Part shown: positions 1-9,320 of the stretch, piece after piece
Position numbering within the stretch: the stretch's first letter is position 1
How the letters are laid out: each line of letters begins with the position of its first letter
Source of the DNA: Pelagovum pacificum
GTDB taxonomy: Bacteria > Pseudomonadota > Alphaproteobacteria > Rhodobacterales > Rhodobacteraceae
Assembly: GCF_016134045.1 (NCBI RefSeq)
Contig: NZ_CP065915.1
Span: 1,550,001 to 1,614,000 of the forward strand
DNA length: 64,000 nt
Direction of reading: 5' to 3'
The notes under the pieces: generated by a model
What the model was told of the DNA's origin: nothing
Database searches by the model: none
The model's input: only the letters and a program-made list of their open reading frames with translations
Translations under genes and position numbers: made by a program

Positions 1-38
1 CTCGCACGCGAGGCGGCCCAGTCGATGATGCCGGTCAA
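1..38 (-). CDS. RND efflux permease, N-terminal fragment (runs off the left edge)
   Basis: The last 38 bases read on the minus strand begin with TTG and give MTGIIDWAASRA, which resembles the usual N-terminus of an AcrB/HAE1-type inner-membrane efflux pump. The TTG overlaps the TGA of the adaptor gene (stop at 35-37), as expected for translational coupling of adaptor and pump. Only about twelve codons are visible, so the call relies on this peptide and on gene order. Confidence 0.55.
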   Translation of the reverse strand, partial: MTGIIDWAASRA

Positions 39-1423
39 CCGTCAGCCTCCCGATAGGTGGGCTCCACCGGAACCCCGTCCGTCACGTATTCCTGCCCGAC
101 GACGATGATGTCGACCTGATCGGGCAACCCGGTGAGCCAGACCCCGTCGGCGCTGTCGCGCACCATCCGGGCCGGCATGAAGAGCGCGGTGCGGTCGTCG
201 GCGACGGTGCGCACGCCGAGCTCTCCCTCGTCGTTCAGCGTAAGAGCCGATTGGGGCACCAGGTGGGCGTCGCGGCCGTCGGCCTGGATCAGGATCTCCG
301 CCGTCTCGCCGTCGCTGATCGACAGGTCCTCGTTGGGCACCGTGACCTCGATGCGGAAAGTGCGGGTCATCTCGTCGGCGGAGCGGCTGACGAAGGTGAC
401 TTCGCCGCGCACGTCCTGCCCGGAGGACAGCCGCGCACCTGCCGTCGCCCCGATATGGATCTTGGAGACGTTGGCCTCAGGCACGAACCCGACGAGGCGG
501 ATCGGCTCGAGCTGGATGATCGTCGCGCAAAGCCCGCCGACCTGCACCAGCGAGCCGCGCTCTGCCGTATCTGTTTCCGTCAGGCCACCGAACGGGGCGG
601 TGATGGTCAGGCGCGTGATCTCACGCTCCGCCGCGGCGACGGAGGCCTGCGCGGACTGGATCGTCGCCTGGGCACCTTCGACACCGGCCTGCGCGCCCTC
701 GATCCCGGCCTCTGCACTGGCGACTCCGGCGCTCGCGGCGACCAGCGTCGCCTGCGCGGAGGAGACGGAGGCACGGGCGCTCTCGAGCGCGGCTTCGGCA
801 TTGGCGAGCTGGGTCTCGGAGGTGTAGCCGTCCTCGCTCAGCCGGCTGGCGGCGTTGTAGTTGATCTGCGCTTCCGACAGGCGGGCACGGGCCTCTGCGA
901 CACGGGCTTCGGCCTCCGCCACGCGGGATTCGGCTTCGGCGCGGCCGGCTTCGGCCTCGGGTATGCGGGCGCGGGATTCCGGCAGGCGGGCGCGCGCCTC
1001 GGCAAGGCGGCCCTGTGCCTCTTCCAGCGATGCGGTCCGGGTGCCGGGGTCGAGCTCGCAGAGCACGTCACCCTCTTCCACGGTCGATCCCTTGGGAAGC
1101 GGTTCGGAAATCACCTGGCCGGAGGTTTCGGCCCGCACCTCGACAGTGCGGGCGGCCTCGGTGCGGCCCCGCAGGACGACGGCATCGTCGATCGTCTGGG
1201 TCTGGGAGGCGAGGGCGACGACCTTCACGCGGCCGATCTCGATCTCACCGTCGGTCACGAGTCCGCCATCGTCTTCGGCGGTAGCCTCGTCAGCGGCGGT
1301 CTTGGCCTGCACTTCTTCGACGGTTTCGCCGCGTGCGAACGCCATCAACTGATCGCGCTGAACGATAATGAAATAGAGCGCGACCGTTACCAGGATCGCA
1401 GAAATAATGGGCATGAGGCGCAT
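35..1423 (-). CDS. RND efflux system periplasmic adaptor (membrane fusion protein)
   Basis: 462 residues. An N-terminal hydrophobic anchor (about residues 4-20) is followed by an acidic linker. The first half of a lipoyl/barrel-sandwich domain (AETSGQVISEPLPKGSTV) and its second half (ITAPFGGLTETDTAERGS) flank a long Ala/Glu/Arg-rich helical hairpin (about residues 130-270). C-terminal beta-barrel and membrane-proximal domains follow. The family bridges the inner-membrane RND pump to an outer-membrane channel. The hairpin is built of near-repeats of seven residues (EAxARxx, then SAxAxVx). The pump gene starts inside the stop codon. Substrate cannot be told from sequence. Confidence 0.88.
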   Translation of the reverse strand: MRLMPIISAILVTVALYFIIVQRDQLMAFARGETVEEVQAKTAADEATAEDDGGLVTDGEIEIGRVKVVALASQTQTIDDAVVLRGRTEAARTVEVRAETSGQVISEPLPKGSTVEEGDVLCELDPGTRTASLEEAQGRLAEARARLPESRARIPEAEAGRAEAESRVAEAEARVAEARARLSEAQINYNAASRLSEDGYTSETQLANAEAALESARASVSSAQATLVAASAGVASAEAGIEGAQAGVEGAQATIQSAQASVAAAEREITRLTITAPFGGLTETDTAERGSLVQVGGLCATIIQLEPIRLVGFVPEANVSKIHIGATAGARLSSGQDVRGEVTFVSRSADEMTRTFRIEVTVPNEDLSISDGETAEILIQADGRDAHLVPQSALTLNDEGELGVRTVADDRTALFMPARMVRDSADGVWLTGLPDQVDIIVVGQEYVTDGVPVEPTYREADG

Positions 1424-1515
1424 ATCGTAGAGCCTGTTCCTGCACTGCGGCGTTCCGAACTTGTCCGTTCACTTAGCGACTTGCCGAAAGACCGCAACCT
1501 TTCCGTGAACACATT

Positions 1516-1536
1516 TAAACTGAACTGACCGGTTTA
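1516..1536. promoter_or_regulatory. Candidate operator upstream of the efflux adaptor
   Basis: In the divergent region between the adaptor (start 1423) and the YfgM-like gene (start 1702), TAAAC and GTTTA arms face each other across 11 bases that include CTGACCGG. Many TetR/AcrR regulators of RND pumps bind related sites. No regulator gene is adjacent, so this is a guess from symmetry. Confidence 0.3.
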
Positions 1537-1701
1537 GTCCAGTCGAGAGGCATTTTCGCCGCACATGCCAAGGCTTTTGTGCATGCGGCCCGCTTTACGG
1601 GCAGTCTGTGAACACTTCGGGCGGGGTCTTGTCCTGCTTCTCCGCTTCACGATAAGAGACGCCAGACAAATTCGGCCGTGATGCGGCGTCGGGGAGGCTT
1701 T

Positions 1702-2370
1702 GTGAGCAACAACGACAGTTTTGTTGAAGAAGTGAGCGAGGCCGTTCGTCGGGACCGCCTGTTCGCCACCTTCAGAAAGTACGGCTGGATCGCCGGCCTC
1801 GTGGTGATCGCGATCGTCGGCGGTGCCGCATGGTCGGAATACACCAAGGCCCGCGACGCGGCCGAGGCCGAAGCGCTCGGCGATGCGCTGCTCGTTGCGA
1901 ACGAGGCCGACGACGCCGAGGAACGCGCCGCCGCGCTGACCCAGGTCGAGGCCGACGGCGGTGCCCGTGCCGTGGCCGGAATGCTGTCCGCCGGCGCCCT
2001 GGAAGAGGCCGGCGATGCTGCGGCTGCAGCGCAACTGCTGCGCGACCTGTCGAGTGCCGCCGACGTTCCGCCGCTCTACCGCGATCTCGCCGCGCTCAAG
2101 GCCGTGATGGTCGACCCCGACATGCCGCCCGAAGAGAAGGTGAACGCGCTCGACAGCCTCGCCCAGCCGGGTGCGCCGTTCCAGCTTCTGGCGAAGGAAC
2201 AGCAGGCCTACGCGCAGGTCGCCGCCGGTGACCGCGAGACGGCGCTCGGCACGCTCCGCTCGATCGTCGACGATGCCGGCGTTTCGCAGGGCTTGCGCGA
2301 CCGGGCCCAGACGTTGATTGTGGCGCTCGGAGGAGATGTCACCGACGGTGGCGCCGCTCCGGAAGAATGA
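1702..2370 (+). CDS. YfgM-like TPR ancillary protein of the envelope
   Basis: 222 residues from the GTG at 1702, which has GGGGAGG five bases upstream; the in-frame ATG at 1681 has no comparable ribosome site. A short cytoplasmic N-terminus (SNNDSFVEEVSEAVRRDRL) precedes one transmembrane helix (about residues 25-45) and an Ala-rich helical TPR-like periplasmic domain. E. coli YfgM has this topology, interacts with SecYEG and periplasmic chaperones, and is encoded next to bamB and der exactly as here. The stop overlaps the preceding bases of the bamB-like frame. Confidence 0.8.
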   Translation: MSNNDSFVEEVSEAVRRDRLFATFRKYGWIAGLVVIAIVGGAAWSEYTKARDAAEAEALGDALLVANEADDAEERAAALTQVEADGGARAVAGMLSAGALEEAGDAAAAAQLLRDLSSAADVPPLYRDLAALKAVMVDPDMPPEEKVNALDSLAQPGAPFQLLAKEQQAYAQVAAGDRETALGTLRSIVDDAGVSQGLRDRAQTLIVALGGDVTDGGAAPEE

Positions 2371-2402
2371 CGAACGAGAGGCTACAGGCAGTGGTGCGGG
2401 GC

Positions 2403-3734
2403 ATGACCAAGTTGAACGGCCGGACCCTACTGGTCGCACTGACGCTGCTGGCGGCCTGCGGTGAGCCGGACGTCCGGCTCCCGGGGGAACGGATCGGACT
2501 TCGCTCGTTCAATGGCGGGGCGGACCCGGTCACCTACTCTGAATCGCAGCCGAACACGTCGCGGCCGATCTCTCTGCCCGCGTCCCGGCTGAACGCCGAC
2601 TGGACCCACCGGGGCGGCAGCGCGAGCCATCTGCTTCAGCATCCCTCGCTCGGCGGCAACCTGTCGCTGGCCTTCCGCACCGACATCGGGTCCGGCAATT
2701 CGCGCCGCGCCCGGATCACCGCCGACCCGGTTGTGGGCGACGGGCGGGTCTTCACCTTCGACTCCAACACGCAGGTCAGCGCGGTCTCGACCGCCGGCGC
2801 GCCGCTCTGGACGGTGTCGGTGCGTCGTCCGCTGGACCGCGCCTCCGACGCATCGGGCGGCGGCCTCGCCTACGGCGGGGGCATGGTCTACGTCACCACC
2901 GGTTTCGGAGAGTTGATCGCGCTCGACGCCGCGACGGGCGGAGTGGCCTGGCGCCAGGACCTCGACGCCTACGGCGGTGCCGCGCCGACCGTGTCGGGCG
3001 ATCTTGTCTTCGTCTCCGCGCGTGACGGCCGGGCCTGGGCGGTGGAGCGCTCCAACGGGCGCGTGCGCTGGACCATGCCGGCCACCCCCGCAGCGCAGGG
3101 CTACGGCGGCGGCTCCGGTATCGCGGTCTCGAACGGCGTGGCGGTCATGCCGTTCCCGAGCGGCGAAGTCACCGCGGCCTTCCAGCAGGGCGGCATCCGC
3201 CGCTGGACCTCTTTCGTCGCGGGCCAGCGCACGACGCGCGCGCTGTCGGCCAACATCGACATCTCCGGCGATCCGGTGATCTCGGGCGACCGCGTCTACG
3301 TCGGCAACGCGTCGGGGCAGACCGTCGCGCTCGACCTCGCGACGGGGGACGAGATCTGGTCCGCCCGTCACGGCGCGCAATCGCCGGTGATCCCGGTCGG
3401 CGGCTCGGTCTTCCTCGTCAACGACCTGAACCAGCTCGTCCGCCTCGACGCGGCGACCGGTGCGTTGATCTGGCGGACCCAGATGCCCGACCTCGCGCAG
3501 CGCAACGGCCTGTTCCGCACCCGCACTGCGAGCTTCGCGCATTACGGCCCGGTGATGGCCGGTGGCCGGTTGATCGTCGCCTCCTCTGACGGGCAACTGC
3601 GGCAGTTCGATCCGCGCTCCGGTCAGCTGCTCGGCGCGGTCGCGCTGCCGGGTGGTGCGGCGACGAACCCCGCCGTGGCGGGGGGCATCCTCTACGTGGT
3701 CAACCGGGACGGCGAACTTCTCGCTTTCCGTTGA
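2403..3734 (+). CDS. bamB: Outer-membrane assembly lipoprotein, BamB-like beta-propeller
   Basis: 443 residues from ATG 2403. This start gives a compact lipoprotein signal (TLLVALTLLAAC, lipobox LAAC, Cys about residue 19). The longer in-frame start at 2367, overlapping the previous stop, would put 12 polar residues before it. The mature part is a PQQ-type propeller with repeated blades: GRVFTFDSNTQVSAVSTAGAPLW, split here as GRVFTFDSN and SAVSTAGAPLW, then LIALDAATGGVAW, AWAVERSNGRVRW, TVALDLATGDEIW, LVRLDAATGALIW and LRQFDPRSG. BamB is the lipoprotein scaffold of the BAM complex that inserts outer-membrane proteins. Position between YfgM-like and der matches the enterobacterial order. Confidence 0.85.
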   Translation: MTKLNGRTLLVALTLLAACGEPDVRLPGERIGLRSFNGGADPVTYSESQPNTSRPISLPASRLNADWTHRGGSASHLLQHPSLGGNLSLAFRTDIGSGNSRRARITADPVVGDGRVFTFDSNTQVSAVSTAGAPLWTVSVRRPLDRASDASGGGLAYGGGMVYVTTGFGELIALDAATGGVAWRQDLDAYGGAAPTVSGDLVFVSARDGRAWAVERSNGRVRWTMPATPAAQGYGGGSGIAVSNGVAVMPFPSGEVTAAFQQGGIRRWTSFVAGQRTTRALSANIDISGDPVISGDRVYVGNASGQTVALDLATGDEIWSARHGAQSPVIPVGGSVFLVNDLNQLVRLDAATGALIWRTQMPDLAQRNGLFRTRTASFAHYGPVMAGGRLIVASSDGQLRQFDPRSGQLLGAVALPGGAATNPAVAGGILYVVNRDGELLAFR

Positions 3735-3783
3735 AGGCGATCGGGTGTATCGGGCCGGGTTCCAAACCCGCTAGAGTCCATCC

Positions 3784-5256
3784 ATGAGCTTTACCCTCGC
3801 CATCGTCGGCCGGCCCAACGTCGGAAAGTCCACCCTGTTCAACCGTCTCGTCGGGCGGCGGCTGGCGCTCGTCGACGACCAGCCCGGCGTGACCCGCGAC
3901 CTGCGGGAGGGCGAGGCACGGCTCGGCGACCTGCGCTTCACCGTGATCGACACGGCGGGGCTTGAGGATGCGACCGACGACAGCCTGCAGGGCCGGATGC
4001 GTAGGCTGACCGAGCGCGCGGTGGAGATGGCGGACATCTGCCTCTTCGTCATCGACGCGCGGGTCGGAGTGACTCCGGTCGATGAAATCTTCGCCGAGAT
4101 CCTTCGTAAGAAGAGCGCGCACGTCATTCTCGCCGCGAACAAGGCCGAAGGCCGCGCCGCAGAAGCGGGCCTGTTCGAGGCCTATTCGCTCGGCCTCGGC
4201 GAGCCGCTCGCGATCTCCGCCGAACACGGCGAGGGAATGAGCGACCTGCTCTCCGTCCTGATGCCGCTGGCGAGCGAGCATGAAGAGCGCGCCGAGACCG
4301 ATGCGCCGGTGATCGACGTCGATGTCTTCGAGGACGACGAGGACGGCGCGTCCGCGCCCGACTGGCGACCGTCGCAGACCCGGCCGCTTCAGGTCGCCGT
4401 GGTCGGTCGGCCGAATGCGGGTAAGTCGACGCTCATCAACAAGATCCTCGGCTACGACCGGCTTCTGACCGGGCCGGAGGCGGGGATCACCCGCGATTCG
4501 ATATCCCTGTCGCTCGACTGGGACGGCACGCCCGTCCGGTTGTTCGACACGGCGGGCATGCGCAAGCGCGCCCGGGTGCAGGACAAGCTCGAGAAGCTGT
4601 CAGTCGCCGACGGTCTGCGCGCGGTGAAGTTCGCCGAAGTTGTCGTCGTTCTGCTCGATGTCGAGATCCCGTTCGAGCAGCAGGACCTCCGCATTGCCGA
4701 CCTCGCCGAGCGCGAAGGCCGCGCGGTGGTGGTCGCGGTGAACAAGTGGGACCTCGAGAACGAGAAGCAGGACAAGCTGCGCGAGCTGCGGGAAGAGTTC
4801 GAGCGCCTGCTGCCGCAGCTGCGTGGCGCGCCTCTGGTGACGGTGTCCGCCAAGACGGGCCGTGGCCTAGACCGGCTGCACGATGCCGTGGTGCGCGCGC
4901 ACGAAGTCTGGAACCGCCGGGTGCCGACCGCCGCGCTGAACCGCTGGCTGGCCGAGATGGTCACCGCGCACCCGCCGCCCGCGCCGGGCGGCCGCCGGAT
5001 CAAGCTGCGCTACGCAACGCAGGCGAAGACCCGTCCGCCGGGGTTCGTCGTCATGTGCTCCTATCCAGACAAGGTGCCGGAGAGCTATTCCCGCTACCTC
5101 GTGAACGGCCTGCGTGAGGACTTCGACATGCCGGGCACGCCGATCCGGCTGCACATGCGGTCACAGTCCGACAAGAACCCCTACAAGGGCAAGAAGAAGT
5201 CGATCCCCTCGCGCCTGCGCAAGCACCTCGACAAGCCGTCCTTCAAGGACAAGTGA
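3784..5256 (+). CDS. der: Ribosome biogenesis GTPase Der (EngA)
   Basis: 490 residues with the tandem double GTPase layout unique to Der. The first G1 loop is GRPNVGKST at residues 9-17 with a DTAGLE G3 motif; an acidic linker (around 175-200) follows. The second G1 loop is GRPNAGKST at 208-216 with DTAGMRKR, and NKWD as G4. A C-terminal KH-like domain (about 380-470) and a basic tail ([14 protein letters not shown]) end the protein. Der acts in late assembly of the 50S ribosomal subunit. The gene follows bamB after 49 bases. Confidence 0.97.
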   Translation: MSFTLAIVGRPNVGKSTLFNRLVGRRLALVDDQPGVTRDLREGEARLGDLRFTVIDTAGLEDATDDSLQGRMRRLTERAVEMADICLFVIDARVGVTPVDEIFAEILRKKSAHVILAANKAEGRAAEAGLFEAYSLGLGEPLAISAEHGEGMSDLLSVLMPLASEHEERAETDAPVIDVDVFEDDEDGASAPDWRPSQTRPLQVAVVGRPNAGKSTLINKILGYDRLLTGPEAGITRDSISLSLDWDGTPVRLFDTAGMRKRARVQDKLEKLSVADGLRAVKFAEVVVVLLDVEIPFEQQDLRIADLAEREGRAVVVAVNKWDLENEKQDKLRELREEFERLLPQLRGAPLVTVSAKTGRGLDRLHDAVVRAHEVWNRRVPTAALNRWLAEMVTAHPPPAPGGRRIKLRYATQAKTRPPGFVVMCSYPDKVPESYSRYLVNGLREDFDMPGTPIRLHMRSQSDKNPYKGKKKSIPSRLRKHLDKPSFKDK

Positions 5257-5260
5257 CGGC

Positions 5261-5998
5261 TCAGCCTTCGCGGCGTGCCAACAGGCGCGTCGCGAGCGGA
5301 CGCAGGATCAGCGCGGCGATCAGCAGGATGCCGAGCAGCGCCAGCGTCGCGATGCCCGGGCTCGCGCCGGCCGGGGCGTTCTTCACCATGATGCCTGTCA
5401 GCGCCCAGATCACCGCGATGCCGTAGGCCGGGCTGACCTGCGGGCGGCTCTGCACCGCCGCTGCGACCAGCAATGCGAGCGGCAGGCAGACCCAGGCCCA
5501 GCCGGTCGGTCCCAGCACAAGTCCGTAACCAGCCGCTGTCGCGCCGAGCGAGACGAAGCTCGCCGCCGTCAGCCAGCCCGCAAACAGGCCGACCGGGTGG
5601 CGCAGCGTCCAGCGATCGAAGATCGGCGTCCGCAACAGCGCCGCGATCGCACCGCCCGCCATCAGGAATATCATCACGGTGGCGAGCAACGCACTTTCGT
5701 TCGCGACCGCGAGCCACGGCACGCCGACGGCGAGCGCGATGAGGAGGGGGCCGCGCACCTTCTCCCACTCCGGATCGTCGCCGCGCGACTTCAGACCGAA
5801 CGCGGCGGACACGATGAGCCAGAGGTAGATGATGCCCCAGATCGAGAACGCCCATCCGGCGGGCTGGATCGGAGGCGAGTCCTGCGGTACGGGCAACTGA
5901 TTGCCGTCGTAGCCCTGGAATGGCTCGGTGACGAAGGGAGCCGCCGCGAAAGCGACGGCAAGAAGCAGGGTGGCCCAGGCCGTGATGGTGCGTCTCAT
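5261..5998 (-). CDS. TspO/MBR-like tryptophan-rich integral membrane protein
   Basis: 245 residues from ATG 5998 (MRRTITAW). The frame stays open further upstream, but that extension is Arg-rich and not protein-like. About seven hydrophobic segments are visible. Near the N-terminus sits the motif IQPAGWAFSIWGIIYLWL, characteristic of tryptophan-rich sensory/TspO-like proteins and of related TspO-DUF families. Family members bind porphyrins or other hydrophobic ligands, but the ligand here is unknown. It converges on der, with only four bases between the two stop codons. Confidence 0.7.
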   Translation of the reverse strand: MRRTITAWATLLLAVAFAAAPFVTEPFQGYDGNQLPVPQDSPPIQPAGWAFSIWGIIYLWLIVSAAFGLKSRGDDPEWEKVRGPLLIALAVGVPWLAVANESALLATVMIFLMAGGAIAALLRTPIFDRWTLRHPVGLFAGWLTAASFVSLGATAAGYGLVLGPTGWAWVCLPLALLVAAAVQSRPQVSPAYGIAVIWALTGIMVKNAPAGASPGIATLALLGILLIAALILRPLATRLLARREG

Positions 5999-6230
5999 GT
6001 TGTGAATACGCACGAGACGGCAGTTCGGTTCACCCGGATTGCGAGCAAGCGAGATGTTTCGCGCGCGAAACTGATGAACGCGTGTCCGGTAGCGGGCAGT
6101 GGCGCATCCGAGGGCGCTCGGGATGTCGATGAAGTCCGGGGCGTTACGCGGAAAGCGCGGAATCAACGCCGCAGGCCGCCGCACCATCGCCGGGCCGCGC
6201 CCCATCGACGGCGCGGCTCAGCGCGGGGAG

Positions 6231-6252
6231 GGGCGGACATTGCGGTCCGCCC
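6231..6252. terminator. GC-rich hairpin just after serS
   Basis: GGGCGGAC (6231-6238) pairs perfectly with GTCCGCCC (6245-6252) across a six-base loop, beginning 10 bases after the serS stop. No U-tract follows on the minus strand, so it may be a stabilising hairpin or weak terminator rather than a canonical intrinsic one. Confidence 0.4.
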
Positions 6253-6261
6253 GACCCGATC

Positions 6262-7551
6262 TCAGACCAGCTCACCCTCGGGCGTCACCTTGGTGCGGCC
6301 GCCGAGGTAGGGGTGCAGCGCGGAGGGCAGGGTGACGGAGCCGTCCTCCTCCTGACCGTTCTCCAGCACCGCGATCAGCGCGCGACCCACGGCGAGGCCG
6401 GAGCCGTTCAGCGTGTGCACGAACTGCGGCTTGCCGTCGCCGTCCCGATAGCGGGCGTTCATCCGCCGGGCCTGGTAGTCGCCGGCGACGGAGACCGAGC
6501 TGATCTCGCGGTAGCGGTCCTGACCGGGGAGCCAGACCTCGATGTCGTGGGTCTTCCGCATCCCCGCGCCGAGATCGCCGGTGCAGAGCACCACGGTCCG
6601 GTAGGGCAGGCCGAGACGCTCCAGCACCGCTTCGGCGCAGGAGGTCATGCGCTCATGCTCGGCGGCGCTGTCCTCGGGCTTGGTGATGGAAACCATCTCG
6701 ACCTTCTCGAACTGGTGCTGGCGCAGCATTCCGGAAGTGTCGCGTCCGGCGCTGCCGGCTTCGGAGCGGAAGCACTGGGTGTGGCTCGTCATCCGGATCG
6801 GCAGCTGGTCGGCTTCCAGCATCTCTCCGTTCACGACATTGGTGAGCGTGACTTCGGAGGTCGGGATCAGCCACCAGCCGTTGGTGGTCTGGTAGCTGTC
6901 CTCGCCGAACTTGGGCAGTTGTCCGGTCCCGTACATCATCTCCTCGCGGACGAGCACGGGCGTGATCATCTCGGTCAGGCCGTGCTCCGTCGTGTGCAAG
7001 TCCAGCATGAACTGGGCGAGCGCGCGGTGGAGGCGGGCCATCGCGCCGCGCATGACGACGAAGCGGCTGCCTGAGAGCTTGGCCGCGGTCTCGAAATCGA
7101 GGCCGCTGGTCGCGGCGGGGATCTCGTAGTGCTCGAGCGGGGTGAAGGAGAAGTTGCGCGGGCTGCCGACCTTGCGGATCTCGACGTTGTCGTCCTCGTC
7201 CTTGCCGTCGGGGACCTCGTCGTAGGGCAGGTTCGGGATGCCCATGAGCAGGTCATGAAGCTTCGCATCCTCGGCCTTGGCGTCGTCGTTCAGCTTGGCG
7301 ATTTCGGCCTTCTTGGTCGCGACTTCGGCGCGGAGTTTCTGGAACTCCTCCTCGTTGCCGGCGGCCTTTGCGGCACCGATCGCCTTGGCGGCGGTATTGG
7401 CGGCGGCCTGCGCGGTCTCGGCCGCCTGGATCTTGGTGCGGCGGCTCTCGTCGAGGACCAGGATCTCGGAGGAGACCGGCGCGAGTCCCCGGCGGGAGAG
7501 GGCGGCGTCGAAGGCGGCCGGGTTCTCTCGGATAGCGCGGATGTCGTGCAT
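6262..7551 (-). CDS. serS: Seryl-tRNA synthetase
   Basis: 429 residues, normal for the enzyme. The N-terminal long antiparallel coiled-coil arm that contacts tRNA-Ser is visible (about residues 28-100, [20 protein letters not shown] onwards). A class II core follows with motif 2 ([21 protein letters not shown], cited in parts: FRSEAG and [12 protein letters not shown]) and motif 3 ([18 protein letters not shown]). It charges tRNA-Ser (and tRNA-Sec where present) with serine in the cytoplasm. The ATG at 7551 is preceded by GGGAAGAG. The gene is transcribed alone. Confidence 0.97.
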   Translation of the reverse strand: MHDIRAIRENPAAFDAALSRRGLAPVSSEILVLDESRRTKIQAAETAQAAANTAAKAIGAAKAAGNEEEFQKLRAEVATKKAEIAKLNDDAKAEDAKLHDLLMGIPNLPYDEVPDGKDEDDNVEIRKVGSPRNFSFTPLEHYEIPAATSGLDFETAAKLSGSRFVVMRGAMARLHRALAQFMLDLHTTEHGLTEMITPVLVREEMMYGTGQLPKFGEDSYQTTNGWWLIPTSEVTLTNVVNGEMLEADQLPIRMTSHTQCFRSEAGSAGRDTSGMLRQHQFEKVEMVSITKPEDSAAEHERMTSCAEAVLERLGLPYRTVVLCTGDLGAGMRKTHDIEVWLPGQDRYREISSVSVAGDYQARRMNARYRDGDGKPQFVHTLNGSGLAVGRALIAVLENGQEEDGSVTLPSALHPYLGGRTKVTPEGELV

Positions 7552-7636
7552 GGGTCTCTTCCCTCTGCTGGTGGTTCGGGCGCGGTATGCCCGATCCTCG
7601 CGGTAGGGAAAAGAGGGCGGCGACGCGTCGCGTCCG

Positions 7637-8224
7637 TCAGGTTGCGGGAGGCAGGAAACGGTCGATCAGCGCACCTGCGATATCGTCGGCGGCGATGCGT
7701 GCGGCCTGACGGTCGGCGAGCGCGATGTCGTAGAGCGCGATCATCGCCTCGATCCCGGTGCCGACGGTGAGCGCGTTGACCAGCCGCTCCGCCGTCGCGT
7801 CGTCGAGCGGATCGCCGGCCTCGGACAGGGCACGTCTGTACATGACCACCCGGCGCGCGCCGCGGCGAGTCGGCAAGGTGGACTTGTCGGGCTGCCACGC
7901 GGCGAGGTTCAGCGACAGGTATTGCCGGAAGGTCGGCTCGTGCTCGACCGCGAGGTCGAAGAAATAGCCGCTGATCGCCATCAACCGGCTGCGCAGGTCC
8001 TCGGCGCCCGCGACGACCTCTTCATAGTCGAGCACGGACAGGTCGAGCACCGCTTCGGCGGTCAGGACCGCCGGGTCACTGAAGTAGCGATAGGCGGTCG
8101 CACGGGAAATCCCGTGCACTTCGGCCGCCGCGACAACGGTCACCGTCTCTCCACGAGCGAGGAGTTGACGGGCACCGTCGAGGATCGCGTGGCGGGTCCG
8201 ATCTTTCTGAGCTGCGCGGGCCAT
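7637..8224 (-). CDS. TetR/AcrR-family transcriptional regulator
   Basis: 195 residues. The N-terminal helix-turn-helix lies at about residues 10-55 ([17 protein letters not shown]... [11 protein letters not shown]); the C-terminal ligand domain is unassigned. The ATG at 8224 follows AGGATAGG. It is divergent from the cupin gene at 8311. An inverted repeat lies ten bases upstream of its start (8235-8252), so autoregulation and control of the cupin gene are likely. Confidence 0.85.
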   Translation of the reverse strand: MARAAQKDRTRHAILDGARQLLARGETVTVVAAAEVHGISRATAYRYFSDPAVLTAEAVLDLSVLDYEEVVAGAEDLRSRLMAISGYFFDLAVEHEPTFRQYLSLNLAAWQPDKSTLPTRRGARRVVMYRRALSEAGDPLDDATAERLVNALTVGTGIEAMIALYDIALADRQAARIAADDIAGALIDRFLPPAT

Positions 8225-8234
8225 CCTATCCTTT

Positions 8235-8252
8235 ATGAGACGCTTGTCTTAT
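8235..8252. promoter_or_regulatory. Candidate TetR-type operator
   Basis: ATGAGAC (8235-8241), a GCTT spacer and GTCTTAT (8246-8252) form an inverted repeat with one mismatch. A further ATGAGAC half-site lies at 8273-8279. Both sit in the short divergent region between the TetR gene and the cupin gene. Confidence 0.55.
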
Positions 8253-8310
8253 TATGAAAATGGTGTATCACGATGAGACATTGATTATCAATACTTCCCG
8301 GAGTCCTCAG

Positions 8311-8766
8311 ATGTCGGATCGACCCCGCACTTTCAACGTTCTCAATATCCTCATGAAATTCCATGCCTTTCCGGGCGACTCGATGAACAAGTTCTGCCTT
8401 GTCGAAGCGCTCGTGCCGGTCGGGGCGGGCGCGCCGCCGAACCACCACGCCGGTGAGACGGAGGCCTTTTACGTCCTCGACGGCCAGATCGGCTTCATGG
8501 TCGAGGGTGAGGAGATCCTCGCCGGGCCGGGCGACTATGTCGCGATCCCCGACGGTGCGGTCCATGCCTTCCAGGCGGTCGGTGACGGGCCGGCGCGTAT
8601 CCTGATCCTGAACGCGCCGGGTCACATGCACGAGACCTTCTTCACCGGGATCGGCACGGAGCTGCTGGACGGGCAGACCACCTTGCCGGAGCCTGCCGCG
8701 CCCGACATCCCGATGGTCATGGCGAAGGCGCAGGAGTCCGGCATGACCATGGTCGTGCCCGCCTGA
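8311..8766 (+). CDS. Cupin-domain protein, probable small-molecule enzyme or binding protein
   Basis: 151 residues from ATG 8311, with GGAG seven bases upstream; an earlier in-frame ATG would run through the operator region. It is a single cupin barrel. Motif 1 contains the metal-ligand pattern NHHAGETEAFYVLDG and motif 2 is PGDYVAIPDGAVHAF, giving three His and one Glu as likely metal ligands. The C-terminus contains GHMHETFF. Proteins of this type next to TetR genes often handle small aromatic or quinone-like compounds, but the substrate is unknown. Confidence 0.75.
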   Translation: MSDRPRTFNVLNILMKFHAFPGDSMNKFCLVEALVPVGAGAPPNHHAGETEAFYVLDGQIGFMVEGEEILAGPGDYVAIPDGAVHAFQAVGDGPARILILNAPGHMHETFFTGIGTELLDGQTTLPEPAAPDIPMVMAKAQESGMTMVVPA

Positions 8767-8786
8767 CCTCTCTCTGAACGATCCTT

Positions 8787-8822
8787 CGTGGCCGGCCCCC
8801 TATTGCGGGACCGCCGGCCACG
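8787..8822 (+). terminator. Stem-loop after the cupin gene
   Basis: CGTGGCCGG (8787-8795) pairs with CCGGCCACG (8814-8822), with a further CCC/GGG pairing inside the loop, 20 bases after the cupin stop. There is no T-run, so this is a probable transcript end or RNA-stabilising hairpin. Confidence 0.45.
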
Positions 8823-9026
8823 GAGCGGGGCCTTCGGGTCTCCGGCTGCGGTCCGGTCCCGGTATTCTTGCGGGTGCCGGGCCGTTCGCTTTCGCCGTCC
8901 GACAATGTTGCAAAACCCCACCGAAGCGGGGCGGCGCGACGCCGGTGCAGTTGCGTCCCGGCGACTCTATGTCCATATGGCCTCCCAACCGGGGCGGTGC
9001 CCCGCAACGCACAGGTAGGAGTTCCC

Positions 9027-9320
9027 ATGGAAGGTGGCGCAATCGCCCAGTTCATTCCGCTGATCCTGATCTTCGCGATCATGTATTTTCTGCTGATCCG
9101 TCCCCAGCAGAAGAAGCTGAAGCAGCACCAGTCGATGGTCGCCGCGCTGCGTCGCGGGGACCAGGTCGTCACGCAGGGCGGTCTGATCGGCAAGGTCAGC
9201 AAGGTGAAGGACGACAACGAGATCGAAGTCGAACTCGCCGCGGGTGTCATCGTGCGCGTCGTACGTTCCACCATCAGCCAGGTCGTCAACAAGACCGAGC
9301 CGGTGAAGGAAAAGGCCTGA
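9027..9320 (+). CDS. yajC: Sec translocon accessory subunit YajC
   Basis: 97 residues from ATG 9027, with AGGTAGGAG just upstream. One N-terminal transmembrane helix (FIPLILIFAIMYFLLI) is followed by the family signature RPQQKKLKQHQ and a small cytoplasmic domain (GDQVVTQGGLIGKV). YajC associates with SecDF at the SecYEG channel. Its stop codon overlaps the start of the next gene by one base, followed by secD and secF, which is the classical context. Confidence 0.95.
   Translation: MEGGAIAQFIPLILIFAIMYFLLIRPQQKKLKQHQSMVAALRRGDQVVTQGGLIGKVSKVKDDNEIEVELAAGVIVRVVRSTISQVVNKTEPVKEKA

Noticed and set aside
5999..6205. N-terminal extension of the TspO-like gene
   Set aside because: The added 69 codons are Arg/Pro-rich and precede a normal membrane-protein N-terminus at ATG 5998.
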